From Pseudomonas asturiensis (GTDB lineage: Bacteria > Pseudomonadota > Gammaproteobacteria > Pseudomonadales > Pseudomonadaceae), in assembly GCF_900143095.1 (NCBI RefSeq), contig NZ_FRDA01000013.1:62001-126000 (forward strand): a DNA stretch of 64,000 nucleotides. Direction: 5' to 3'. The notes under the pieces were generated by a model, which worked only from the letters and a program-made list of their open reading frames with translations, made no database searches and was not told where the DNA came from. Of this stretch, positions 44,327 through 52,826 are shown piece after piece. The stretch's first letter is position 1. Each line of letters opens with the position of its first letter. Both the position numbers and the translations under genes were made by a program.

Positions 44327-45923
44327 TTTGGATGAACTCCGCCGCTTCCTTCATGTAATTCGGGGCGGTTAGGGGGTTCGGGGACTCAGCGATGAGCAAA
44401 GCTCCCTCAGTCTTTTCTCGTGTCATCCAGGTCACAAGGTCGGCTTTTGGCGTGATCCCAAGAACATCCCGTAGATGAGCTTCACCGTTCGCTGTGATCA
44501 GTTGCGGTTCGAGGGTGCGGCCGTCACCCACTTCGCCTATGAAGAGTTCTCGCTTATTGCCGTCCAGCCACTTCTCGACCGGAACTCGAAGATCCGCCGG
44601 CTTAATGCCGTCGTTATCCCGCATTACAGCGACCGGCTTATCAACGGCAGCACAAAGCTCCAGACAGCGGGCCAGCGCAAGTCCACGCATACAGATGACA
44701 TCGACCCCGGCAGCCATGGGTGTTAAGCGGTGAACGTCGTTGAACACCCTTTCGAAAATGATTTCGTCAGACGGCCCTTCCACCAAGACAACCTTTTTAG
44801 CCAAAACTAGACGGAGCGTGTCGTAACCTGGCAGGCGCTGGAAGTACCGGACGGTGCCGGGATCAAGAGCAGTGATCTTCGAGGCATGATTCCGATTCAG
44901 CAAGTGCAGGGAATTGAGACCGAGCCGATTCAGCACGTAGGTGCTGTGCGTGGAAACAAACAACTGTTGGTCGTCAGATGCAAGCTTTTCTACACGGTCA
45001 AGAAGCGTCGACAGGCTGGTATGAGAGAGATGATTCTCTGGTTCTTCGATCATGACGATCTTCACTTTCGCTGAGTGACGCTTCATCGCGAGCGATATCT
45101 TGATCGCAGCTTGTTGACCCTGTCCTGCCATCGAGAAGGGAACGTTGTCTACGTGAGGCGTAATGACGCTTTCCCAGGACGTGCGCGATGTCTGATCCAT
45201 AGCCAATGCCATGGGTTCCGCCAACAAAGATGCACCCAATGTCGAGAACCTTGTATTCACTGTCGCCAGAGCACCCTCAGTCATCGACGCTTTCACCGTA
45301 CGAAAGCCCAACGATATCTCAGCTTTCTCGGTGGTCTCCAAGTGATCGCTCAGAATTTGACGAAGGTGGTAGTCCACACCTGCTGAAGATTTGACTGTCC
45401 TGGAATCGATGGTTGCCACCGACAGTACCCGTGGGCGCTTCGTTAGCTCACGGTCAGCGAACGATCGCCATTCGCACGTGTAGTACTCAACGGGCAGCAG
45501 GGCATTAGGTGCCTTTAGCCAGTCATCCAGCATGTCCTGATACTCTTCGTTGGGGTAGATCCTCAAGAAGACGCCCGGGCATGCATGAGTTGGCACGGCT
45601 GTGTTCACGGCACCGCAGAGCACCTGCAATTCATCGTCATCGCGAAGGTATAGTTCGATCAGAATTTCGGGCAGTGCGGGTTTCTTGCCGGCGGTTCGTT
45701 GCGCTACAAACTCCTGAACGAGCTCAGTGTTGAACCAGTGCGGGTTTAATTCTTCAAGAACGCTGCGGCCGCCGATCCGGCCGTTCAGGGCCAGCGAGAC
45801 CGCTTCCATCAAGGTAGATTTACCCGCATCGTTCCCCCCCACCAAAATGTTCATTTTAGGGTTGGGGAGAAGGTTGAAGTCCTTGTAGATGCGGTACCCA
45901 CGGATGTGAATTCTGGTGATCAT
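44319..45923 (-). CDS. gajA: GajA, OLD-family ATPase/TOPRIM nuclease of the Gabija system
   Basis: A 534-aa protein. The ABC-type ATPase half has Walker A GGNDAGKST (residues 29-37), a Q/signature-like SMAGQGQQAAIKISLA, Walker B VKIVMIEEPENHLSH and the H-loop FVSTHSTYVL. The TOPRIM nuclease half has VVLVEGPSDEIIFERV and AVMRDNDG. This is the GajA/OLD layout. I take the ATG at 45923, 9 nt after AAGGGA. Longer frames from 45932 or 46028 have poorer ribosome sites. It overlaps gajB by 8 bp. GajA nicks phage DNA when nucleotide levels fall. Confidence 0.92.
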   Translation of the reverse strand: MITRIHIRGYRIYKDFNLLPNPKMNILVGGNDAGKSTLMEAVSLALNGRIGGRSVLEELNPHWFNTELVQEFVAQRTAGKKPALPEILIELYLRDDDELQVLCGAVNTAVPTHACPGVFLRIYPNEEYQDMLDDWLKAPNALLPVEYYTCEWRSFADRELTKRPRVLSVATIDSRTVKSSAGVDYHLRQILSDHLETTEKAEISLGFRTVKASMTEGALATVNTRFSTLGASLLAEPMALAMDQTSRTSWESVITPHVDNVPFSMAGQGQQAAIKISLAMKRHSAKVKIVMIEEPENHLSHTSLSTLLDRVEKLASDDQQLFVSTHSTYVLNRLGLNSLHLLNRNHASKITALDPGTVRYFQRLPGYDTLRLVLAKKVVLVEGPSDEIIFERVFNDVHRLTPMAAGVDVICMRGLALARCLELCAAVDKPVAVMRDNDGIKPADLRVPVEKWLDGNKRELFIGEVGDGRTLEPQLITANGEAHLRDVLGITPKADLVTWMTREKTEGALLIAESPNPLTAPNYMKEAAEFIQNA

Positions 45924-46028
45924 GATCGTCATTCCCTTGGCGAAAAAAGCAGTGGTGACTCGGTGTTGGATCTGGCTTACCTTGATGCTATAGGCGAACT
46001 GCGTGGCATGTCGAAATGGATTTAGCAT

Positions 46029-46412
46029 GCGTACTACTACACACAGTTACGCGAGGCTCTTTAGCCAGGCATGGCTTTCGGCGTCGCCCCGGTCACCTGT
46101 ACGGCTGCGCCTGAAACCTTTACACCCGTCAGGGGTGTCACGCGAAGTAAGTAGCATACTGGACTGATACCTGAACGCCTGAACGCCTGAACGCCTGAAC
46201 TGCTGGTGTCGCGCCCTTCAGGATCACAGCGGTTTAGAACGAAACCGCTGCGAAGACTGAAAACGACAATGATGCTCCAACAGCAATTTTTTCTCCTATA
46301 GGAGTTTTCATATCGTTCTTCAAGGACATTGAGGAAGCGATATTATCCCATGCACCGATCGTAAGAATGAGAGCTGTTGGAGTAATAGACCTGCCAAATC
46401 CTGAGCCAAAAG
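46029..46412. other. Intergenic region upstream of gajA with an 8-bp tandem repeat
   Basis: Between gajA and the mvaT terminator. Holds the CTGAACGC tandem repeat (46171-46202) and presumably the gajAB promoter. A leftward frame starting inside the mvaT terminator (62 codons, MALSFGSGFGRSITPTAL...) is not called because its start lies in the hairpin. Confidence 0.5.
46171..46202. repeat. CTGAACGC tandem repeat, 3.75 copies
   Basis: Three perfect copies of CTGAACGC and a fourth partial copy (CTGAACTG) lie head to tail, about 250 bp upstream of gajA. Octamer repeats of this sort can change in number by slippage. It is outside any supported gene. Confidence 0.85.
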
Positions 46413-46435
46413 AAAGGGCCATCGATGGCCCTTTT
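46413..46435 (-). terminator. Intrinsic terminator of mvaT
   Basis: The arms AAAGGGCCAT and ATGGCCCTTT form a perfect 10-bp hairpin with a 2-bp centre. On the minus strand it is followed by CTTTTGG. It lies 16 bp after the mvaT stop. Confidence 0.8.
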
Positions 46436-46450
46436 GTAGTAAACCCAAGA

Positions 46451-46825
46451 CTACTTGGAAAGCCACGACTCAACCACGTCCGAGCCATGCTCATTTTTCC
46501 AAGCCTTAAGTAGCTTGTGATTCCCACCTTTGGTCTCAACAATCTCACCGCTGTGCGGGTTCTTATAAACCTTCAACTCACGAGCCTTGCGGGTGCCCTT
46601 CTCTGGCGCCGCCAACGGAGCGGATTTGCCACGCGTAGCAGCCGTAGGATCCAGCAGACTGATCACGTCACGCAGGCTGTAGCCATACTCCCCCAGCAGA
46701 CCGCGCAGTTTGCTCTCAAACTCCATTTCGGCCTTGAGACCGGAGTCATTTTTCATGGCATCAAGCTCAGCAAGCTGGGCGGCGAGTTGTTGCTCAAGTT
46801 TTCGGTATTCAGCAAGACGAGACAT
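46451..46825 (-). CDS. mvaT: MvaT-family H-NS-like transcriptional regulator
   Basis: A 124-aa nucleoid-associated protein. The N-terminal coiled coil (MSRLAEYRKLEQQLAAQLAELD) mediates dimerisation. The C-terminal DNA-binding part holds KVYKNPHSGEIVETKGGNHKLLKAWKNEHG, matching the MvaT/MvaU pattern. MvaT silences AT-rich, horizontally acquired DNA in Pseudomonas. Here it sits at the edge of an AT-richer defence island, whose genes are plausible targets. Whether this is the main chromosomal copy or an island paralogue cannot be told from the window. Confidence 0.92.
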   Translation of the reverse strand: MSRLAEYRKLEQQLAAQLAELDAMKNDSGLKAEMEFESKLRGLLGEYGYSLRDVISLLDPTAATRGKSAPLAAPEKGTRKARELKVYKNPHSGEIVETKGGNHKLLKAWKNEHGSDVVESWLSK

Positions 46826-46991
46826 AGCAATCCTTAGATGATGAGCAAGAACATATCACTAGATATTAGGGGTTCCTACGCACTCAGTCATCTAATATTC
46901 CAATGGGGACACCTGCGAGCCTTTCATCGCGATCTCTGGCAAAACTCAAAATCTCAGACCATTTTGAAAAATTTACCGCCACAAGGAAGTA

Positions 46992-47228
46992 TTGGAAACG
47001 AACAGGTTGCGGACACCCGCCGAAGCCAAGCTTTGGTTACAAAATCACGCGGTTTCAATTCAGGCGTTTGCACAGGCGCACCACTTAGATGCAGCCACTT
47101 GTTATCAGGTGCTTGACGCTCGTAAAAAAGGGTTGCAGGGTAAAGCTCATCAGGCCGCCATTGCGTTAGGCATAAAGCCAAACATTTCCGGAGACGAGCC
47201 TTTATATATTGCCTCTGCCCCGACCTAA
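46992..47228 (+). CDS. BcepMu gp16-like phage-associated DNA-binding protein
   Basis: A 78-aa protein starting at TTG 46992, with AAGGAAG 3-4 nt upstream. The sequence RTPAEAKLWLQNHAVSIQAF, HHLDAATCYQVLDARKKGLQ and GKAHQAAIALGIKP has the helix-turn-helix pattern of the small BcepMu gp16 family found in Mu-like phages and genomic islands. It hints at prophage-derived DNA at the right island edge. It is divergent from mvaT. Confidence 0.72.
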   Translation: METNRLRTPAEAKLWLQNHAVSIQAFAQAHHLDAATCYQVLDARKKGLQGKAHQAAIALGIKPNISGDEPLYIASAPT

Positions 47229-47295
47229 TCCGAGCCAATCGTAACGTATTGATGGCTTCACCCCAGTTAAATTAGTAGGGTTTAGTAAAGCGTGA

Positions 47296-48231
47296 TCAGC
47301 GCCCTGCCGTGGTCAACAATCTATCAATTGACTCAGCTAAAGCGTCGTAAAACCTCTCCACCTCTGCTACGCCAGAAGCACGCAGACTTGCGTGAACCAA
47401 ACGTTTTCCGATATGTAACTCGGTATGGATGCCGGCAGCTTTTAGTAGCGCCGCATATTCCAAACCGTGATCGAATAGAGGATCAAACTCGGCCACTCCT
47501 ATAAAGGCCGGTGCCAAGCCAGCAGCATCGTAGTTTTTCAAAGCCAGCGCCCGCGGATCTCTTTTGAGCTTTTCGTTCGGAACGTAACCTTCCAAGGAAA
47601 CGGCGAGGCCTGCCGTTGAAAGCATGGGAGCATTCGCATGCTGTTGCATTGATCGCATTTCTTCACTGTCCGTTAGGACTGGATAGACCAAAGCCTGACA
47701 ACTAGGCTGCTGCTCCCCCTGATCCTTGAGCGCTACACACAACCCGGCGGCCAGGGTGCCACCCGCGCTGTCACCAGCCACCCCCATCCGGGCGCAGTCG
47801 ACATATGAAAGCTCACCATTTTTAAGTGCGAGCCAAACCTTAAGTCCATCTTCCAGCGGGGCCGGAAATGGATGCTCCGGTGCTAGCCGATAATCGATAG
47901 CTACGATAGCCACGTCGATTCGACGAATCAGCGCATAGGCAAACCAATCATGTGTTTTGTGGCTCCCTAGATCCCAGCCGCCACCGTGGAAATAAAGGAG
48001 AGAAGGCCAGCCACCTAACGGCGCTACTGACCTCGGCACGTAGGTTCGCACTGCTAACCCACCTAGGGTGTGATCTTCGATGACAATGCCCAGTGGGGGC
48101 TTTGGTGTGAAATACGCACAGGCCTCGGCGAACATTTCGCGTCGGTCTGAAAGTCTTTGAGTCTTTGAAACAAATTTTGAGCTTTCTGCAATGTACGCAG
48201 CTAGCGCCGGGTCAAGCTCGTAGGCGCTCAT
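47296..48231 (-). CDS. Alpha/beta hydrolase, HSL-type carboxylesterase
   Basis: A 311-aa esterase of the hormone-sensitive-lipase group. The oxyanion motif is LLYFHGGGWDLGSHKTHD. The nucleophile elbow is GVAGDSAGGTLAAGL, the acid is near GVAEFDPLFDHG, and the His is in KRLVHASLRASG. It has no signal peptide. It is divergent from the RraA-like gene that opens the sugar-acid operon, but nothing ties it to that pathway. The substrate is unknown. Confidence 0.9.
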   Translation of the reverse strand: MSAYELDPALAAYIAESSKFVSKTQRLSDRREMFAEACAYFTPKPPLGIVIEDHTLGGLAVRTYVPRSVAPLGGWPSLLYFHGGGWDLGSHKTHDWFAYALIRRIDVAIVAIDYRLAPEHPFPAPLEDGLKVWLALKNGELSYVDCARMGVAGDSAGGTLAAGLCVALKDQGEQQPSCQALVYPVLTDSEEMRSMQQHANAPMLSTAGLAVSLEGYVPNEKLKRDPRALALKNYDAAGLAPAFIGVAEFDPLFDHGLEYAALLKAAGIHTELHIGKRLVHASLRASGVAEVERFYDALAESIDRLLTTAGR

Positions 48232-48448
48232 TCTTCAGCCCTCTCAATATTGAATTCCCACAAAGCTTATCAAGATGTCTGGCTGGAGGGGCACTTCTAG
48301 ATCGGCCAGTAAGCTCGAGTCTCGCCATGTGGGAAATCCTACAGCCGCGCGAGATGATCCCCCTTTGTCGCCAGAGCAGTAGGCCATAGGATCAGCCACA
48401 ACGCAGGGCTGGCTGAGCCCGGAATACTACGAAGCTTGGAGAATAATA

Positions 48449-49252
48449 ATGGCGATCCACCAATACGCTGAAGAATACGATAACGATAAAAAGCGCAATG
48501 TCGCTGTGACTGATGACGTTCTTGCAAAGCTTGCACGTTGTTCCAGCGGCTCCCTGACCACTCAACTGTTCAAGCGAGGCTTTCGTCAGCCTGCGTTCGT
48601 GGGGCTGCGGGCGATGTGCCCCCAAGCGAAGCCTTTTGCAGGTCGGGCGTTTACAATGCGCTTCATTCCCGCTCGGGAAGACATCGATACCTACGGCACA
48701 ATGACCACCCGCCCGAACGGGGACAATCTGCAGTGGCAGGGCATTGAGCAGATTCAGCAGGGTGACGTTCTCGTTATTGATAGCCGCAATGATCCCGCCG
48801 CTGCGTCGGCAGGAAATATTCTGGTAACTCGCCTGCTTGCACGTGGTGCTCGCGCCATCGTCACCGACGGTGCGCTACGTGACGGTAGCGAGATTGCTGG
48901 CATGACTCTCCCCGCCTATGCGCGCGAAATCACCGCTACAACTCGAATCTCCTACCACCACGTGGCCGACCTCCAAGTCCCGATCGGATGTGCAGGCGTC
49001 GCAGTTTACCCTGGCGATGTAATTGTCGGGGACTCGGATGGGCTGACACTCGTCCCAGCACACCTGGCAGCTGAGCTCGCCGACGTCTGTCTTGAACAAG
49101 ACGACATCGAGCATTACCTCGCTATGCGGATTGCTTCTGGTGAGCCACTGTGGGGCGTCTACCCACCAAGCCCCGAGGCTGTTGCTGCATACCAAGACTG
49201 GGTGGGGTCGGGCCGTCCTTTGATTCCTTCGATCATCTCGAATAAGGCCTGA
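48449..49252 (+). CDS. RraA-family protein (demethylmenaquinone methyltransferase/RraA fold)
   Basis: A 267-aa RraA-fold protein. The name comes from an RNase E inhibitor, but many members are metal-dependent oxo-acid aldolases or lyases. The core motif GNILVTRLLARGARAIVTDGALRD matches the GxxxxxxAxxRGxxGxVxDGxxRD signature, including the catalytic Arg and Asp. GDVIVGDSDGLTLVP completes the active site. It has an extra ~45-residue N-terminus. SD GGAGAATAATA precedes the ATG. As first gene of a sugar-acid operon it is more likely an enzyme on a keto acid than an RNase regulator. Confidence 0.85.
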   Translation: MAIHQYAEEYDNDKKRNVAVTDDVLAKLARCSSGSLTTQLFKRGFRQPAFVGLRAMCPQAKPFAGRAFTMRFIPAREDIDTYGTMTTRPNGDNLQWQGIEQIQQGDVLVIDSRNDPAAASAGNILVTRLLARGARAIVTDGALRDGSEIAGMTLPAYAREITATTRISYHHVADLQVPIGCAGVAVYPGDVIVGDSDGLTLVPAHLAAELADVCLEQDDIEHYLAMRIASGEPLWGVYPPSPEAVAAYQDWVGSGRPLIPSIISNKA

Positions 49253-49256
49253 AATC

Positions 49257-49727
49257 ATGACAGAACATAAGCATGCCAAAACGATTCGGCGGTACTTCGA
49301 CGCTTGCAACGAAGCTGATTACGACAAACTCGTTTCCTGTTTCACACCAGGCGCCGTCCACTACTTTCCGGATGGACTGCCCGAGATTCCTTGGCGTACC
49401 GCGGACACCATCGCTCGTAAATGGCAGTGGTGTGTGGAAAACCTTGGTTCGCAGTGGACTATCGAAAAGATCCTTGTAAGCCACGATAGCGACGAGGCCG
49501 TTATCGAATGGACGCACTGGAAAACCAAGCTGGGTACGGCTCTTCGCGGTGACGAATGGTACATCTTCGACAAAGACACCGGATTGATTCAAGAGATTCG
49601 CGCTTACTACGCGTCACCAGCTGACAAGCAAGTCAGTGTCAACGAACTTGTCGCTTTTGATTACAAAGGTCGGGGTTACCACCTTGAGCCGCTAGGTGCT
49701 CCGAAAACGAAGGAGTCAGGAACATGA
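49257..49727 (+). CDS. SnoaL/NTF2-like protein
   Basis: A 156-aa cone-fold protein: HAKTIRRYFDACNEADYDKLVSCFTPGAVHYFPDG, then AVIEWTHWKTK and IQEIRAYYASPAD. These are the hallmark helix and strands of SnoaL-like isomerase/dehydratase folds. It starts 2 bp after the RraA-like stop and overlaps the next gene by 4 bp, so it is firmly part of the operon. The reaction is unknown. A lactone or keto-acid isomerisation would fit the context. Confidence 0.8.
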   Translation: MTEHKHAKTIRRYFDACNEADYDKLVSCFTPGAVHYFPDGLPEIPWRTADTIARKWQWCVENLGSQWTIEKILVSHDSDEAVIEWTHWKTKLGTALRGDEWYIFDKDTGLIQEIRAYYASPADKQVSVNELVAFDYKGRGYHLEPLGAPKTKESGT

Positions 49728-51121
49728 GCCAGTCCAATCCCAATGCCTTGATTGATGCAGCGGTCGAACTAGCATTACAGGCCGCGCCACGACTGGCGCA
49801 AGCGAGCGCCGCTGAGCGGGCTTCGCTGCTTACGAAACTTGCCGAAGTACTGGAATCTCATCAAGAGGATCTGGTGGCTATAGCTGATGAAGAAAGCAAC
49901 TTGGGTTCTGCTCGCCTTAACGGTGAAGTGGCACGTACCGCATTTCAGCTGCGCGGATTCGCTGACCAACTTCGTGCAGGTGCAGCACATCGACGAATTG
50001 TGGATGAAGCTGTTAATGGCCCTCCTCCGTCAGGTCGTCCGCAGCTCACGCGAGTATTGCGCCCGTTAGGCCCAGTGGCGATGTTTTCGGCTAGCAACTT
50101 TCCATTTGCATTCTCTGTGCTGGGCGGTGACACCGCATCGGCGTTAGCTGCAGGATGCCCAGTCGTGGTTAAGGCTCACTCGGGCCATCCACGCCTTTCG
50201 AAGGCAGTTTTCGATTTAGCGAGTGGGGTCATAAAATCTCTAAACCTGCCTGAAGGTGTATTGACGCTGATTGAGGGTGCTTCCCGTGGAACAGGTGGGT
50301 ACCTCGTACAGCATCCCGGTATTGCAGCAGTTGCATTCACTGGCTCCTACCAAGGTGGCACTGCGCTCTGGCGGCTGGCTAACGAACGCTCGCGCCCTAT
50401 TCCATTTTTCGGTGAGTTGGGCTCCATCAATCCATTAGTAGCGCTTCCCGCGGCGCTTGAGTCGGACGGTCACAACCTTGCCAGCGCACTGGCAGGCTCG
50501 ATCACCATGGGCTGTGGCCAGTACTGCACAAGCCCGGGTGTCATCATCTTGCTCAAGGGCGAAACAACTGACCGGTTCATTGAACAAGTGAGTGCCGGGC
50601 TCGCACCGATTCAAACGCACGCGATGCTGACGACATCAATGCGCGAAGGCTTCGAGCATGCCAGCGCGGAAGTTGCAAAAAGCGCTACAACGGTGATTCA
50701 AGGTGACGATAGCGAAGGCCCCGCTCCTCGGTTGTACAAGACCGATGCGGCGTCGTTTATAGCAAAACCACAACTGCGCGAAGAAATGTTCGGGCCGGCA
50801 GCGCTAGTGGTTGAGGCTTCAGATATTTCTCAAGTGGTGGATGTGCTCCAAGCGATTGGCGGCACGCTGACTACCACCCTATGGGGGGCGAATGAAGATA
50901 TCCCGGATAGCCGTGCTTTGGTAAGCGCAGCCGAGAGGATTTCAGGGCGCTTGCTCTTCAAGGGTGTACCAACAGGTGTAGCGGTTTGTGCTGCTCAGAA
51001 CCACGGTGGCCCGTGGCCTTCGTCGACTGCGCCGCAGACGACTTCGGTTGGATATGCGGCCATTGAGCGATTCCTGCGCCCAATAGCTTTGCAAGATGCC
51101 CCAGCCTGGGCCCAACACTAA
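49724..51121 (+). CDS. Aldehyde dehydrogenase, alpha-ketoglutarate semialdehyde dehydrogenase-like
   Basis: A 465-aa NADP-type aldehyde dehydrogenase. The catalytic residues are E231 in PFFGELGSIN and C268 in CGQYCTSPG. The cofactor region is VVVKAHSGHPRLSK, and the closing PWPSSTAPQTTSVGYAAIERFLRPI is characteristic of the 2,5-dioxovalerate (ketoglutarate semialdehyde) group. This enzyme makes 2-oxoglutarate, the last step of oxidative hexuronate, aldarate and pentose routes. It overlaps the SnoaL-like gene by 4 bp (ATGA). It is somewhat shorter than typical members. Confidence 0.85.
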   Translation: MSQSNPNALIDAAVELALQAAPRLAQASAAERASLLTKLAEVLESHQEDLVAIADEESNLGSARLNGEVARTAFQLRGFADQLRAGAAHRRIVDEAVNGPPPSGRPQLTRVLRPLGPVAMFSASNFPFAFSVLGGDTASALAAGCPVVVKAHSGHPRLSKAVFDLASGVIKSLNLPEGVLTLIEGASRGTGGYLVQHPGIAAVAFTGSYQGGTALWRLANERSRPIPFFGELGSINPLVALPAALESDGHNLASALAGSITMGCGQYCTSPGVIILLKGETTDRFIEQVSAGLAPIQTHAMLTTSMREGFEHASAEVAKSATTVIQGDDSEGPAPRLYKTDAASFIAKPQLREEMFGPAALVVEASDISQVVDVLQAIGGTLTTTLWGANEDIPDSRALVSAAERISGRLLFKGVPTGVAVCAAQNHGGPWPSSTAPQTTSVGYAAIERFLRPIALQDAPAWAQH

Positions 51122-51135
51122 GCGGAGGATTCATA

Positions 51136-51429
51136 ATGATGCGACATATCGTGATGTTCCGCCGCCTGCCGGGCGTAGATGCTCAGCCCTTGCTTGAGGC
51201 GGACTTAGTTGCACGGATGCGGGCATTACCCGAAAAGATTGATTTTATTCGAGACTGGCGCGTTGTGGCTAACGAGCTCGAACGTTCCATTTGCTGGGAT
51301 TATCTAATCGATTCCGAATTTGATAACGCTGATGCGGTTGCACGCTATCTGCCGCACCCCGCACACCAAGCGCTAGTAAAAGATCTGAAGCAATACTTCG
51401 AATGGGCTGCGGTCGACTACACCGCCTGA
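51136..51429 (+). CDS. Dabb-family (stress-responsive A/B barrel) protein
   Basis: A 97-aa ferredoxin-like dimeric-barrel protein: MRHIVMFRRLPGVD, WRVVANELERSICWDYLIDSEF and VARYLPHPAHQALVKDL carry the HxVxFk...HPxH pattern of the family. GGAGG lies shortly upstream, and it follows the dehydrogenase by 14 bp. Members act as small isomerases or cyclases or have no known reaction. Its role here is unassigned. Confidence 0.82.
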   Translation: MMRHIVMFRRLPGVDAQPLLEADLVARMRALPEKIDFIRDWRVVANELERSICWDYLIDSEFDNADAVARYLPHPAHQALVKDLKQYFEWAAVDYTA

Positions 51430-51482
51430 TACTTCAGACTATAACAACAGTCGCGCCCCCATGAGGGCGCGCGGAGACATTG

Positions 51483-52769
51483 ATGAATAATAAAAAACCC
51501 TATCGCTGGACGATATTGGCGATGCTGTTCGTAGCCATGGTCATCAACTATGTTGACCGGGCAGCACTTTCTATAGCAATGCCTTTTATCACGCAGGAAT
51601 ATCACCTGACGCCCTCAGAGAAGGGCATGATCTTCAGCAGCTTCTTTTTCGGTTACGCCTTATTTTGCTTTGTAGGCGGCTACCTGGCAGATCGCTTTGG
51701 GCCTAAACGCGTCCTGACCTGGTCAATGGGCTTTTGGTCTGTACTGTGTGGCGCAACAGCTCTAGCGTTCAATTTCTGGTCTCTCCTGATCGTGCGGGCA
51801 CTGTTCGGGGTCGGCGAAGGCCCGGTGAGTACGACAGCAAACAAAGCCATTAATAGCTGGTTTCCGGTCAAGGAACGCGCTCGTGCAATCGGATTTGCTC
51901 AGGCAGGCGGGCCCTTGGGTGGAGCATTGGCTGGCCCCATAGTTGGCTTTCTAGCCATTTGGCTGGGATGGCGCGTAGCGTTTATTGTCATTGCATCATT
52001 CGGCCTGTTGTGGGCGCTGGCCTGGTGGAGGATGGCGACGTCGACTCCTGTCGAGCATCCCAAAGTAAGTCCGGAAGAGCTGGCAGCAATCAATGACGAA
52101 CGCGAAGTTCCGGTACAAGCCATAGGTGATGCTCCAAGAACACCCGTGCTGAAGATCATCGGACAGCGTGCAGTCATCGTTATGGGCCTTTCACTGTTTT
52201 GCTACAACTACATCCTGTACTTCTTTATGACATGGTTTCCGAGCTATCTGATTGATGCCAAGGGCATCGACTTGAAGTCCATGAGCATTGTCACTGCACT
52301 CCCTTGGTTCGTCGGCACGTTGGGTTTTATCGGTGGCGGATTGCTCATCGACTGGGTTTTCAAGCGCACAGGTCGCCGATTATTTTCCCGTAAGGTTGTG
52401 CTGGTTACTTGCCTGCTAGTCGCTGCCCTGTGCGTGGGTTTTACCGGCCAGCTCGAAAGCGTGACGAGCGCGGTAGTAGTCATGACATTGGCAGTCGGCT
52501 TCTTGATGCTTTCGGCGCCTGCGTACTGGTCAATGATTCAGGACGCGGTGCCTGATCACCAGGTGGGAACTGCTGGTGGGTTTATGCATGGTTTGGCGAA
52601 CCTCTCCGGCATCGTCGCGCCTACAGCCACTGGTTTGATTATTCAGTCCACTGGTACCTATGGCAGTGGCTTTGCTCTGGCTGGCGGTCTAGGAATTATA
52701 GGTGCTTTGATCGTGGCGTTTTTTGTCACTAATAAAGCGGTCGCTAACCCTGAACTGGCTATAGCTTGA
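51483..52769 (+). CDS. MFS transporter, anion:cation symporter type
   Basis: A 428-aa, 12-TM major facilitator. The start is the ATG at 51483, 8 nt after GGAG, rather than the TTG just upstream. The N-terminus TILAMLFVAMVINYVDRAAL and the loop LADRFGPKRVLTWSMGFWS are typical of the GudP/ExuT branch that brings in hexuronates and aldarates with protons. It lies mid-operon. A hairpin follows its stop. A second transporter of the same family is encoded in the convergent operon. Confidence 0.9.
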   Translation: MNNKKPYRWTILAMLFVAMVINYVDRAALSIAMPFITQEYHLTPSEKGMIFSSFFFGYALFCFVGGYLADRFGPKRVLTWSMGFWSVLCGATALAFNFWSLLIVRALFGVGEGPVSTTANKAINSWFPVKERARAIGFAQAGGPLGGALAGPIVGFLAIWLGWRVAFIVIASFGLLWALAWWRMATSTPVEHPKVSPEELAAINDEREVPVQAIGDAPRTPVLKIIGQRAVIVMGLSLFCYNYILYFFMTWFPSYLIDAKGIDLKSMSIVTALPWFVGTLGFIGGGLLIDWVFKRTGRRLFSRKVVLVTCLLVAALCVGFTGQLESVTSAVVVMTLAVGFLMLSAPAYWSMIQDAVPDHQVGTAGGFMHGLANLSGIVAPTATGLIIQSTGTYGSGFALAGGLGIIGALIVAFFVTNKAVANPELAIA

Positions 52770-52776
52770 ATTCGGA

Positions 52777-52801
52777 AGCTAGGCCGATCATTGGCCTAGC
52801 T
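52777..52801 (+). terminator. Intra-operon hairpin after the MFS gene
   Basis: Perfect 9-bp arms AGCTAGGCC / GGCCTAGCT with a 7-nt loop, and no T-run. It is placed 7 bp after the transporter stop and ahead of the dehydrogenase gene. It is more likely an mRNA processing or stabilising element than a full terminator. Confidence 0.5.
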
Positions 52802-52826
52802 CTGGCAAGAACGAGGAACCTCAGCG

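Noticed and set aside
46234..46548. 104-codon minus-strand frame near mvaT
   Set aside because: It overlaps mvaT out of frame, and its internal ATG lies in the mvaT terminator hairpin.
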